A DNA stretch of 64,000 nucleotides, from the NCBI GenBank assembly GCA_009841615.1, contig VXLL01000003.1, forward strand, positions 36,154 to 100,153, in the 5' to 3' direction. Positions 1 through 10,300 of this stretch are shown one piece after another (the stretch's first letter is position 1; each line of letters opens with the position of its first letter). Both the position numbers and the translations under genes were made by a program. The notes under the pieces were generated by a model that was not told the origin of the DNA, searched no databases, and saw only the letters and a list, made by a program, of their open reading frames with translations. The DNA is from Gammaproteobacteria bacterium (GTDB lineage Bacteria > Pseudomonadota > Gammaproteobacteria > Pseudomonadales > Azotimanducaceae).

Positions 1-406
1 GTCGCCGAAGACTCAGGGGATCATTTCTAGATAGAACCACAAGCGCAGTGCAAAAGTTCACTACGCACCAACATCTGGTTGGTGAGTATCCCGATTTGAT
101 GGACAGATTGGCTCTTTGGTACTCTGTGACTAGCTGATTTTAGGGAAAATCTTGAGTAAGGGCTCTTCATCAAGCCAAAGCGCAACGCACCAAATACCGT
201 ACTTAGTCTGGATTAAATCTCTTATGCGTTTGTATGTGTTGCGCAATCTGTTCTACTGCTTAAGAACACGCGAATTTAACTCATTTTGTTGATTTCGGTA
301 AGCTCATGAGACTCAGCTGTTACGAGAATCTCGAAGTCTTGGAAAGTCGTTCGCAGATACAATAGACGTAACTTTGTGGTATAGAAGAAAGTGCTCAGTT
401 TAGAAG
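1..406. other. Left-edge region without a confident gene
   Basis: No complete gene is supported here. Two plus-strand frames are open from the window edge: one ends with TAG at 28-30 and another with TGA at 135-137, so the tail of an upstream gene may be present, but neither is recognisable. A perfect 7-bp inverted repeat (CACCAAC at 66-72, GTTGGTG at 78-84, 5-base loop) could form a small hairpin. No T-tract follows it, so it is not a convincing terminator. Confidence 0.4.
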
Positions 407-802
407 ATGTCAGTATTTTTAGGTTTCTCATTTTTTCGTTTTCATCGTCGCCGGACCAAAATACTTGCGATTTACGAATCTTTTTTGACATCTTCGAAGC
501 GTCGGCTGCATCCGCTAGAGATCGGTCGGCAAAGTGGTATGCACACCTTAGACGTGATGAAGGTATTATCGAGCACGCCAGAGATCTTTCTTAGGGTTCC
601 AGGGAGCGGGTCCAAAGGCATAGACTTGTATGCTTTACGTCCATCCATCGTCGTACAAAATAGCGATGAGGTTCTAGCCTATGTCAATCGATTGGCGCGA
701 CGGGATCGAATCTTGTATTACTCTTTGATAGTTCTTGTTCTCGCAGTAATCGTAGTGGCCGGACTACGAAGTATCGCGTTTGTCCGCTTTTGGTTTGAAT
801 AG
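407..802 (+). CDS. Small membrane-anchored protein with a possible winged-helix N-terminal part
   Basis: 131 residues, not assigned to a named family. Residues about 18-75 are basic and helical; together with the following short strand-like stretch they look somewhat like a winged-helix DNA-binding fold, but this is inference from the pattern only. A single hydrophobic segment (about 103-124) lies close to the C-terminus, so the protein could be tail-anchored with the N-terminal part in the cytoplasm. ATG start with an AGAAG-like site just upstream. It is monocistronic and converges with the Smr gene downstream. Confidence 0.55.
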   Translation: MSVFLGFSFFRFHRRRTKILAIYESFLTSSKRRLHPLEIGRQSGMHTLDVMKVLSSTPEIFLRVPGSGSKGIDLYALRPSIVVQNSDEVLAYVNRLARRDRILYYSLIVLVLAVIVVAGLRSIAFVRFWFE

Positions 803-854
803 ACGCAGTTTATTCCTATCGGTTCCCGTTTGGACCCACAATATTTGAACACTA

Positions 855-1442
855 CTATCCTAAACGGCGAGCGATTCGTTCCTTAGTCTCATCTTTAGCG
901 GCTCGAGATTTCTTTAAGTGGACTAGCGTAGCTCCTGAACCACCTTGATGTCTCGGCGCAGAGACGTAAGCGTTAACTTTTGGATGATGTTTAAGCCAGT
1001 GTGCCAAGTGACTCTTTAATTGTGCGGGAGGAGTACTTCGTAAGCCCACACCATGAACGACGAGCACTGTGCGCAATCGTTTTTCCAGACTGGTTGAAAT
1101 GAACTGTAACATGCAACGGAATGCCTCAGTCACACGAAGGTTGTGTAAGTCCAATTTGTCTTGGATTGGATATCGACCACTTCTCAATTTGGCCATAGTG
1201 TCTGGTTGTACTCCTTCAGCCTTCCACTCTAAGTGGTCATGCGGTTCGACGAAGTCTAGTTCGACTGGTTGTGCTTCCAGCAGATCTTCGGTCGAAGCCT
1301 CCATGATGGCGTTGGTTCGTGCGCGTGCTCGATTTGTTTGTTGGTTCTTAGATTGCTTTTGTACCTCCGCACGAGGTGTATTTGCTAAAGCTTGAACATC
1401 TGCAAGTTCTTGCTCAAAAATAGAACGTTTTTTGTCTGACAT
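855..1442 (-). CDS. Smr domain protein (SmrA/YdaL-like putative endonuclease)
   Basis: About 195 residues. The N-terminal half is charged and probably disordered. The C-terminal half is an Smr domain: LDLH at about 97-100, the helix after it, HGVG at about 130-133 and the GGSGATLVHL element at about 167-176, all hallmarks of the MutS2-type small MutS-related fold. Stand-alone Smr proteins of this size in Gammaproteobacteria are associated with DNA or RNA endonuclease activity; the substrate here is unknown. I chose ATG at 1442; a GTG four codons upstream (1454) is equally in frame. No strong ribosome binding site is seen for either. Confidence 0.85.
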   Translation of the reverse strand: MSDKKRSIFEQELADVQALANTPRAEVQKQSKNQQTNRARARTNAIMEASTEDLLEAQPVELDFVEPHDHLEWKAEGVQPDTMAKLRSGRYPIQDKLDLHNLRVTEAFRCMLQFISTSLEKRLRTVLVVHGVGLRSTPPAQLKSHLAHWLKHHPKVNAYVSAPRHQGGSGATLVHLKKSRAAKDETKERIARRLG

Positions 1443-1592
1443 TTCGGTGTTCACTATTTCAGTGTCGGTACGGACGATTCAATACACATTGATTGATCGC
1501 GAGAAGTTTACACACATTGAATCTTTGCTTATCTTTTCAGAGAAGGCTGGCACCAAGTAACATTTGTTCCTCATTCTCTTTTTCAGAACTCT

Positions 1593-2783
1593 TTGGGTGG
1601 TTCGTTGCGTCTAAAAAGATTCTTGCGCTTAAGTCTGCGGATTTTGCTCCCAATCGTAATTCTCGGGATAGGCATTCTCGGTTTTCTTTTATTACGCGCG
1701 ATCAAACCGGAGTTGCAAACCACTACCGAAGAAGCTCCTGCATATTTGGTAGCTGTTCAGACTGCTCAGAAACAACAGGTAAGGTATGAATTGACCTCAC
1801 AAGGAACGGTCAGACCAAAGACATCTACCAGTATAGTATCCGAGGTCGCTGGTCGAGTATCGGAAATTTCGACGAAATTTGTTTCGGGTGGCTTTTTTAA
1901 AACCGACGAAACATTAGTACGAATTGACCCGCGAAACTACGAAACGTCACTTAAACGTGCTGAACTAGCCCTAGCCCGTGCACGCGTACGAGTGGATACC
2001 GAGCGCGCTCTTTCCGGCTATGCGAAGGAAGACTGGGAGCAGTTTATTGCAGACAATAATTCATCCGGCAACCCCACCGAACTGACTCTTCGAAGACCAC
2101 AACTCGCAGAAGTGTTAGCCGAATACAGTGTTGCTGAAGCGGAGATGAAACAAGCAGAGGACGATCTTGCACGTACTACTGTAAATGCCCCTTACCGAGG
2201 TTTAATTCTGGAAAAGAAAGTAGATGTAGGACAATACGTTGGAATCGGAACACCTCTCGCAAGTGCAGTTGCCATAGACATTGCCGAAGTACGATTACCC
2301 ATTTCCCTAAACGATTTGGAGTTCCTTACTCTCCCTGAACGCCCAGGTAGTTCTCACGTAGCTGTGCAGCTACATGCGACGTTAGGTGGATCAGTGTCCT
2401 ATTGGGACGCGATGATTGTGCGAACCGAAGGTGTGATTGATACACAATCGAGAGTCATTCACGCGGTCGCAGAAGTCTTGGATCCTTACGATTTTGAGGG
2501 TAGGGGCAGAGAATTGTTGCGTTTTGGTACTTTCGTTCGCGCCACAATTCAGGGCAACGACGCGGGTGAACTGTTTGTAGTTCCTCGGCATGCGGTCTAT
2601 CAGGGTTCGCAAGTATGGATTGTTAACTCGGATAACACCATTGCACCGCGAACTGTAACTGTAGTGCGTTTTGACGACGACTATGCGTACATCAGCGAAG
2701 GATTGGATAGTGGGGACGTCTATTGCGTTACTCCCATTGATCGTCCGTTACCTGGCATGAAGGTGAAGATCAGTGGCAAATGA
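1593..2783 (+). CDS. RND efflux periplasmic adaptor subunit (HlyD/MFP family), first pair
   Basis: 396 residues. An N-terminal membrane anchor lies at about 12-32. Then come the first half of a lipoyl/barrel-sandwich domain (SEVAGRVSEI region, about 75-85), a coiled-coil hairpin with alanine/arginine-rich helices (about 110-190), the second lipoyl half (NAPYRGLILEKKVDVGQYV, about 197-215) and beta-barrel/membrane-proximal domains. It should bridge the RND permease to an outer-membrane channel. The start must be TTG (1593 or 1605), because no ATG or GTG lies near the anchor. The 3' end overlaps the permease gene by 11 bases, so the two are surely co-translated. It is paralogous to the adaptor at 11612. 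Confidence 0.88.
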   Translation: MGGSLRLKRFLRLSLRILLPIVILGIGILGFLLLRAIKPELQTTTEEAPAYLVAVQTAQKQQVRYELTSQGTVRPKTSTSIVSEVAGRVSEISTKFVSGGFFKTDETLVRIDPRNYETSLKRAELALARARVRVDTERALSGYAKEDWEQFIADNNSSGNPTELTLRRPQLAEVLAEYSVAEAEMKQAEDDLARTTVNAPYRGLILEKKVDVGQYVGIGTPLASAVAIDIAEVRLPISLNDLEFLTLPERPGSSHVAVQLHATLGGSVSYWDAMIVRTEGVIDTQSRVIHAVAEVLDPYDFEGRGRELLRFGTFVRATIQGNDAGELFVVPRHAVYQGSQVWIVNSDNTIAPRTVTVVRFDDDYAYISEGLDSGDVYCVTPIDRPLPGMKVKISGK

Positions 2784-5700
2784 TGGTCACGATGACTCGG
2801 GCGAAGGTCTACAGAACCAACAGCTCCCTGTAGCTAAAGAGAAATCGAATCTGCCGGCCAAGATGGTGGATTCGGATTCAACGACCTATTTAGTTCGACC
2901 TTCTGAAGGCATCATTGGTTGGTTCGCGCGTAATCACGTTGCCGCTAATCTTCTAATGATTGCAATTCTTGGTGCGGGTGTGTACATGTTGTTTACAGGC
3001 ATACAAAAAGAAACTATGCCTTCGTGGTCTTTCGGGCAGATATCTATTTACATACCGTTTCGCGGGGCGAGTCCGGAAGAAGTGGAAGAAGGTATCCTTT
3101 ATAAGGTCGAGGAAGCGGTGCGCTCGGTTGAAGGGGTGGGCGATGTATCCTCGGAAGCTTCCGAAGGCGCGGGTAGAGTCTTCGTTGAAGTTGCGAGCAA
3201 TTACGAGGTTGATGTAGTGATCGACGAAGTGAAGCTCGTCGTGGACTCTATTTCAAATTTGCCGAGTGACGCTGATCGTCCGATTATTCGAGAAAGACAA
3301 GGCTTTCGGTCTGGAGCATTGTATGTTCAGATTTACGGGGAGTTAGATTTCTTCACGCTACAAGACATCGCAGGAGACATCCGAAACGAAATTTTGGAAC
3401 TCCCGGTAGTGTCACAGGCCTCCATTCAAGGCGCACGTTCTTCCGAGATTAGTATCGAAATTCCAGAAGAGAACTTGAGGAAGTATGAATTAACGCTCAG
3501 CCAAGTAGCCCAATTAATTCGACTCTGGTCCGTTGATTTAGCTGGTGGTGGTATCAGAACAGAGGGAGGGTATGTGCGCGTCCGAGCGACTGGACAAGCA
3601 AATACAGCTGAAGATTACGAAGATATTGTGCTACTCACTCGTCCGGATGGTAGTGTTCTCAGGTTAGGGGACATTGGCACGGTCGTCGATAACTACTCCG
3701 AGACTGACTTTTGGTCGTTCTTTAATGGCCAGCCGACTATTGGTATATCAGTTGATGCTCGAGATGGCGAAGATGTTTTGGCAATTTCTAAAGCTGTACG
3801 GGAGTACGTTGACCAACGGAAACAGACTTTGCCGCCTTCGGTGCAACTTGACTACTTTGGTGATTCCACTCACTACCTAAATGACCGATTAAACATGATG
3901 TTGAAGAACATCATGTTTGGCGCAATATTGGTGTTCATACTCTTAGGGCTGTTCCTACACTTGCGTATCGCATTTTGGGTGTGCGTTGGTCTCCCCGTTG
4001 CCTTTCTTGGTGCTTTGTTCGTCCTTCCACTAGTCGGGGTAACGTTGAACCTTGTCAGTTTATTTGGGTTCATCCTAGTGATTGGAGTGGTGGTCGACGA
4101 CGCGATCATCATCGCCGAGAGTGCATATGCGGAAACCGAACGTCGCGGCTATAACGTCGACAGCATTGTCCGTGGCGCGCGTCGAGTTGCTGTACCCGCA
4201 ACGTTTGGCGTTCTCACGACCGTCGCCGCGTTTGCGCCAATGTTATTTGCACAAGGCGGTGTAACGGTATTTTTCCAGTCGATAGGCTGGGTCGTCATCA
4301 TGTGTTTATTGTTTTCGTTAGTCGAATCGAAACTGATCCTGCCTTCGCACATGGCTCTCATGCAGTCCTCTCGTGGTAAAAGGCGCGGCATCGCGGACTA
4401 TACGAACCATTTCTTAAAGCGATTCAGTAAGCACATCTATCTTCCTTCTTTGAAGCTATTGTTGCGGTATCGCTATGCCACACTCTGTGCATTTCTTGCG
4501 TTGCTATTACTTACGGTCGGTTTTTACCTAAGCCCCTTTCTGAAAAAGAGCTTCTTTCCGGAGTTTGAGAATGACTTCGTGTTTGTGAACGCAACCATCA
4601 TGGAAGGATTAAGCGATGAATACATCGTTGACGTAACCGAAGCGATCATGGAGGCGATGCATGCGACTAACACCGAAATTGTGGCTGAGACAGGTGCAAA
4701 AGAGAAACCGATACAGCACGTGTTTGCTTTTATTGCTGACGATACTTCGGCAAGTCTAACCGCTGAGCTTGCAAAACCAGAAAACCGGACACTGCGACCC
4801 ACAGATATTGCAAGTCGTTGGCGCTCGAAAGTAGGGAATATCGCTGGTACCACGGAATTGCAATTTTCCGCCGAACAGCGCTTCCATAGTGGTGCTCCCT
4901 TAGAGTTTGACTTAACTGGGAAAAACTTTGACGCTCTTGATGCGGCTGCGGAGGAACTCGCACAGAAGTTGGCTGAGTATGACGGAGTGTACGAAATTCG
5001 AACACCGATTGGTACCGGCCCCGATGAGATAAAACTTGAAGTCAAACCAGACGGTAAGGCGACCGGATTAACACTTAGTAGCTTAGCAATGCAAGTACGT
5101 GAAGCATTCTTTGGAATCGAAGCACAACGCATACAACGCGGTGAAAGTGAATATCGCGTTATCGTGCGTTATCCCGAAGCCGAGCGAACTTCCATTGGCA
5201 ATCTTGAGAACATGTGGGTTCGACTACCCGATGGAACCTCGACGCTCTTTCATTCGGTAGCAGACTATTCAATTGAACCTGGCTACGGGACCATTCGTCG
5301 AATCAATGGGAAACGAACTGTATCCGTGTCCGCAGAAGTCGACCGAGCAAAGATCGATCCCTTTGTTGTTTATCAAGACTTACAGGAGCACTATTTTCCG
5401 TTCTTAAGAACTCAGTTTTCTAGTGTGGATATTCAAGAAGCTGGTTCAGTTCAAGATCAGATGCTTGCGTTGGAGGAATTAGGCCTTGCGTTTCTGGTTG
5501 CGCTATTATCAATTTATGTGCTCCTAGCTATCCCGCTTCGATCCTACCTCCAGCCATTCATCATCATGAGCGTGATTCCCTTTGGATTTATTGGAGCTGT
5601 CGTAGGTCATGTGATCTTGAACGTGAGTTTTAACATGGTGTCGATGATAGGTTGTATCGCGCTGACCGGTGTGGTAGTAAACGACAGTTTAATCCTAGTC

Positions 5701-6042
5701 CATTACTTCAATCGCGAGCGTAGAACGGAAAACAGGTCAGTGTTACACGCGATACTGCGCGCTGGCAAAGCGAGACTACGAGCTATTATTCTGACATCGC
5801 TCACGACGTTTTTTGGATTGGTACCAATACTCTTGGAACAATCACTTCAGGCAAAAATTGTTGCGAATATGGCGATTTCGCTAGCGTTTGGAATTCTGTT
5901 TGCGACACTGATCACTTTGGTTTTAGTACCGGTGTTATTGCGAATAGGTGCAGACATCGTGCGCGTTAAAGACGCGGACTTGGTGCTAAATGATGATGTC
6001 GGCCGTGACGTAAGCACGGTCGCCGCACCTGCTGGTGGTTAA
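2773..6042 (+). CDS. RND efflux transporter permease, first pair
   Basis: 1089 residues, normal for the hydrophobe/amphiphile efflux RND family. TM1 is at about 54-76. There are two large periplasmic loops and a second bundle of six helices. The TM4 proton-relay aspartates are present as VVVDDAIII (D442/D443). TM10 has VVNDSLILV where AcrB carries the essential lysine, so the relay is of the lysine-less subtype. It should export an unknown lipophilic compound using the proton gradient. GTG start inside the adaptor gene; the first ~45 residues form a hydrophilic cytoplasmic extension. No outer-membrane factor gene is nearby, so a shared TolC-like channel is likely. The last 4 bases overlap a convergent small gene. 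Confidence 0.93.
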   Translation: MANDGHDDSGEGLQNQQLPVAKEKSNLPAKMVDSDSTTYLVRPSEGIIGWFARNHVAANLLMIAILGAGVYMLFTGIQKETMPSWSFGQISIYIPFRGASPEEVEEGILYKVEEAVRSVEGVGDVSSEASEGAGRVFVEVASNYEVDVVIDEVKLVVDSISNLPSDADRPIIRERQGFRSGALYVQIYGELDFFTLQDIAGDIRNEILELPVVSQASIQGARSSEISIEIPEENLRKYELTLSQVAQLIRLWSVDLAGGGIRTEGGYVRVRATGQANTAEDYEDIVLLTRPDGSVLRLGDIGTVVDNYSETDFWSFFNGQPTIGISVDARDGEDVLAISKAVREYVDQRKQTLPPSVQLDYFGDSTHYLNDRLNMMLKNIMFGAILVFILLGLFLHLRIAFWVCVGLPVAFLGALFVLPLVGVTLNLVSLFGFILVIGVVVDDAIIIAESAYAETERRGYNVDSIVRGARRVAVPATFGVLTTVAAFAPMLFAQGGVTVFFQSIGWVVIMCLLFSLVESKLILPSHMALMQSSRGKRRGIADYTNHFLKRFSKHIYLPSLKLLLRYRYATLCAFLALLLLTVGFYLSPFLKKSFFPEFENDFVFVNATIMEGLSDEYIVDVTEAIMEAMHATNTEIVAETGAKEKPIQHVFAFIADDTSASLTAELAKPENRTLRPTDIASRWRSKVGNIAGTTELQFSAEQRFHSGAPLEFDLTGKNFDALDAAAEELAQKLAEYDGVYEIRTPIGTGPDEIKLEVKPDGKATGLTLSSLAMQVREAFFGIEAQRIQRGESEYRVIVRYPEAERTSIGNLENMWVRLPDGTSTLFHSVADYSIEPGYGTIRRINGKRTVSVSAEVDRAKIDPFVVYQDLQEHYFPFLRTQFSSVDIQEAGSVQDQMLALEELGLAFLVALLSIYVLLAIPLRSYLQPFIIMSVIPFGFIGAVVGHVILNVSFNMVSMIGCIALTGVVVNDSLILVHYFNRERRTENRSVLHAILRAGKARLRAIILTSLTTFFGLVPILLEQSLQAKIVANMAISLAFGILFATLITLVLVPVLLRIGADIVRVKDADLVLNDDVGRDVSTVAAPAGG

Positions 6043-6329
6043 AGTATGGTTTTATTGAATACGGTTCGTTGGTTTACTCTTATCTGTAGTGTGTGTTTCA
6101 CACAGTCGTACCGTGCTTCGACATAGCTGTGCTCTTCCCAATAGAGTTCAATGTTGCTCGACACAAGCAGGATTTCAGAGCTTTCATCAAGAGTCCCTTT
6201 TTTTCGCAAACAATTCGCCACATAAAGTCGCAATTCGTTGTTACGTAGTACCGTCACTGTGCACGACTTGTGCCCTACTGGGATGTTGACGGAATAGACA
6301 GGTTCAACCGGTGGTACCGGCGAGGACAT
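6039..6329 (-). CDS. Hypothetical small protein
   Basis: 96 residues, not recognised. No signal peptide or membrane segment. The sequence alternates charged and beta-branched residues, suggesting a small beta-rich domain, with three cysteines (about 22, 40 and 76). ATG start. It sits between the converging RND gene, which it overlaps by 4 bases, and the Bax-inhibitor-like gene upstream on the same strand. Support is the open frame and close packing only. Confidence 0.45.
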   Translation of the reverse strand: MSSPVPPVEPVYSVNIPVGHKSCTVTVLRNNELRLYVANCLRKKGTLDESSEILLVSSNIELYWEEHSYVEARYDCVKHTLQIRVNQRTVFNKTIL

Positions 6330-6402
6330 TTACTGTGACCTAGAGCTAAGAAACAGAAAGTTTCGGATCTAAGGGCGCATTTCAGTGTTCTGTGTGGCTG
6401 GG

Positions 6403-7068
6403 TTATTCTCTCCCCGAGAATATCGCTAGAAGCTGAAGAATGTACATGAACAGTATCCATAATCCGGCGAACAAGGTAGTCGCGGCGATGATATAGTTGC
6501 GTTCGCCCCCGAGCACTATCTGACTCGTTTGAAATAAGATCAATGCTGATGCAAAGATGATCATGAACCCACTGATCAACATTTCAAACGGCGAAAAATC
6601 TACACCGAAGATCTTTAGGATGATCACTCCCAAAATAGCGAACATAGAAATAGTGAGGAACTGTCCAAGCCAACTGAAGTCAGCGCGTCTGACGATCGTG
6701 TACATAGACAATCCTACAAATGTAGCGGCAGTGATCCCCAATGCTTGAGTGATCAGCATCGAGTTAATCTGTAGTACAGCAGCAATTAATGGTGCGCCGA
6801 TCCAACCAAGGAACGCCGCATAGACGAAGCTCAATAGAAGCCCAACGGGGCTTTGCGCGGTTGCTTGGATAGCGAAGGGTAGCGCGAAGATACCGACCAA
6901 CATTATCCAGAAAGGAGGTAGCCAATTCATTTGAACCGCAATTACTGTTGCCCCCGCGCAAACGGCGATCATCAACGCTAGCAACATGTAGGTATTGCGG
7001 AGAACACTGTTGATCTCGACGGCTTGTTCTCTCGTGCGAATTACCTGAGACGCAGCTATTAACGGCAT
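6403..7068 (-). CDS. Bax inhibitor-1 / YccA family membrane protein
   Basis: 221 residues with seven hydrophobic helices spread from about residue 25 to the C-terminus. The N-terminus carries the short hydrophilic lead (QVIRTREQAVEIN region) seen in YccA/YbhL-type TMBIM proteins. The YccA relative in E. coli is an inner-membrane protein that modulates FtsH proteolysis; other family members are calcium-leak channels. Which applies here cannot be told from sequence. AAGGT upstream of the ATG at 7068 can serve as ribosome binding site. Monocistronic. Confidence 0.88.
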   Translation of the reverse strand: MPLIAASQVIRTREQAVEINSVLRNTYMLLALMIAVCAGATVIAVQMNWLPPFWIMLVGIFALPFAIQATAQSPVGLLLSFVYAAFLGWIGAPLIAAVLQINSMLITQALGITAATFVGLSMYTIVRRADFSWLGQFLTISMFAILGVIILKIFGVDFSPFEMLISGFMIIFASALILFQTSQIVLGGERNYIIAATTLFAGLWILFMYILQLLAIFSGRE

Positions 7069-7335
7069 ATTTAGGACCTTTTTAGATTTAGTGAAAATTG
7101 TTTGCTTATATTATGTTTACTCTATTCAAATTCGGTAGTGTCTCAGTTTCAAACCTGAGCTATTTCGGAGCTAGACATGGATGCCCAACCCCCACGCTTC
7201 ATCGAAGACCGCTGAAGACTCAATAGCACCTAGTCTGACACCTTCTCCACGATTGACGAAGAAGTACCTCTCCTCCGATGTTTAACTCATCTGTAAACAT
7301 ATACAAGATTATAGTCATAAATTTAAGCTAAGACA

Positions 7336-10300
7336 CTACGAGAGCTTCATGAGCGTTAGGTTGCCGCCCGTTGCCGTCTCATTGCGAGTGACGACGCGTT
7401 CCACCAGAAATCTGGTCAGATATAGTGGTCCTCCAGCTTTCGGTCCTGTTCCGGATAAACCCTCGCCTCCAAAAGGTTGAGTTCCCACGACTGCTCCAGT
7501 CATGGTCCTATTGACGTACATGTTTCCGACTTTCATGTTTGTCGTGAATCGCTCTATGGTGGAGTTGAGACGACTGTGGACCCCAAACGTTAGTCCGTAT
7601 CCCAGCGCATTCGCTTGATCAATTACTTTCGCTACATCTCCCCTTTGATATCGGTGAAACCCCAAAATCGGACCAAAGTGTTCGGTATTAAATTTTGTAA
7701 TGTCCTTTACGTTTACGATCGTCGGTCGTACAAAATGTCCGTCTGCAGCGATTTCGGACTGGTGGGCATGTAGAACTTCATACTCTGCTGTAGCGTCTTC
7801 AAGTCCTTTCTTAGCTTCTGGGTCAATGACTGGTCCAACATCGACGGACCAATCCGTCGGATCTCCCAGTTTTAGTGTGTCTATCGCGCCACAAATCATC
7901 TCTAGTAAAGTGTCTGCTATGTCGTCTTGAACGCACAATAAACGTAAAGCAGAGCATCGTTGGCCAGCACTCTTAAACGCTGAGTGAATAATGTCGTCGG
8001 TGGCATGTTCAAACTGCGCGGTAGAGTCAACAATCATGACGTTCACTCCACCAGTTTCGGCTATGAGCGGAGTCAAAGCGCTATCCTTCGCTGCAAGCGA
8101 CCTATTGATCGCTCGTGCCGCGGTCTCAGACCCGGTAAAAGCAACCCCATTAACCCGTGGGTTTGCTACTAGCTCTTTACCAACATCGTCCCCTCCTGGG
8201 AGCACTGCAAATACACTAGGAGGAATTCCCGCAGATTTAATGGCGAGTTGAGTAAGTCTGAGTGCGATCAGGCTAGTCTGAGGTGCGGGTTTCGCCGCTA
8301 CGGTGTTGCCGGTGACTAAAGCAGCAGCAATCGGTCCAACGAAAATCGAAGCCGGGAAATTCCACGGACTAATGCAGACGAACAATCCTCGTGGACAAAG
8401 TAAAAGATGGTTTGACTCTCCTGTTGGGGATGGTAGCTCTTTAGGAACAAGCATGGTTCGCGCTTCTGCCGCGTAGTATCGGCAAAAATCCTCGGCTTCA
8501 CGCAGCTCTGTAACCGCGTCTTCTACGGTTTTACCCGCTTCTCGTTGCAGCAATGCCGTTAGTTCAGAACGATGTTCATGAATCGCATCAGCCCATTTGA
8601 CTATACGTTCGCAGCGATCAGCAACCTCTAGCCCAAACCAATCGTCTACCGACTCGGATAGAGTTGCAAGGAGCGGGTCGATATCAGATACGTCAAATGA
8701 GGAAAAGAAACCGACTTCATCGGTGTTGTTAGCTGGATTTTTCACGACTGTACCGGAGTCGCTCATGCTCCAGTTTTTGGTTAGCCAACCTTCAACTTCT
8801 TCTCGAAAGCGCGCACGCGTTATTTCATTTCCAAAGTCCACGCCGGTGGAATTGCTCCGCTGTTCTCCGTAGATATCTTTCGGTAATGGAATTTTAGGAT
8901 GTTGATGCTCTCTTGCCGACAAAACCTGTGCTCGAGGATTTTGGCTAACATCAGCGACACTCAAATCTTCATTGAAGATGCGATAGACGAAGTTTGAGGT
9001 AGCACCGTTTTCTAATAAACGACGCATGAGGTAGGGAACTAGATCTTCGTACACACCCACTGGGGAATATACTCGCACATTAGGACTCTCCAGGAAGTGC
9101 TGAGCCACTTCTTCGTACAGCAGTTCTCCCATCCCGTATAACCGTTGAAACTCAAACGCCTGACCTTGCGCTAGCGTACAAACGGTCGCGATCGTGTGCG
9201 CGTTATGGGTTGCAAATTGCGGAAACAATCTATCGGCGTGCTTGAACAGACGTGGGATGCAAGCAAGATAACACAGATCGGTGTTCTCCTTACGGGTAAA
9301 TACCGGGTAGGCTTCGAAACCATTCACCTGAGCAATCTTAATTTCAGTATCCCAATACGCGCCCTTTACTAATCTAACGTTGAGCTTGGTACGATATTGA
9401 GTGGCGAGATCCGCGAGCCAGTCTACCAAGCTTAGTGCTCGCTTAGCGTATGCTTGCACTACTACACCCAATCCGTCCCAGTCTTTAAGTTTCGAACTCG
9501 CAAGGAGTCTCTCTACTACCTTTAAATTAATTTCGAAACGATCACTTTCTTCTGCGTCTATTGTGACGTCGAGATTTGCCGCGGCTGCTTGTACACACAA
9601 TTGTTCGGTTCTTGAGACCAACACCTCGACTGCCTCGTTTTCGTTGAGCGGATGTACTTTTGGATACAACGCAGTTAGCTTCACCGAAAGACTATGATCC
9701 AATGAGGGATTTTTCTTTTGAGATGTGGCGATTGCGTCTATCGCACCCATATAGGAGTCAAAATACCGATCGGATGCCGCAAATGTTCTCGCCCCTTCGC
9801 CCAACATGTCAAAAGAAGCGGGCTCTTTAGCACGCGCCAGGGCTCGTTGGATAGTTGAACCAGATACGAATGCGAGCGCGAGAAAGTTGACGACTGCAAG
9901 CATTATTCGCCGTAACCCAGCTTCAGGAACGCTCGATAGATTCTTGTCTAATTTGTCAATGTTCTGCCGCGCATCGCTAGGGAAAAAACGGCTGGTCATC
10001 TCCATCATCATAGTAGCTAGGTTCACAAGCATCGAACCACTTCGTTGCGAGTGTTTTCCCCAGTTCCCTTCTTGAAATTTCTCAAGGGTGAGAATGTCCG
10101 CGGTTCGTTTGTCCGGAACACGCAATAACGCTTCTACTAGTGAAAGAAGCGCAACTCCCTCATCGCTTGACAGTCCATATCGATGAAGAAATTTCTCGAC
10201 GAACGGGACAGAGTGTTTTCGACTACGACACTGAGACACCAGTACGGACGCATGCTTTGATATTTCTCCAGTTTGCTTGTTTGTTGGAGTAAAAGCTTCG

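Noticed and set aside
4524..5132. Long minus-strand open frame opposite the first RND gene
   Set aside because: Ser/Ala-rich antisense shadow of a clearly conserved gene; no start signal or family resemblance.
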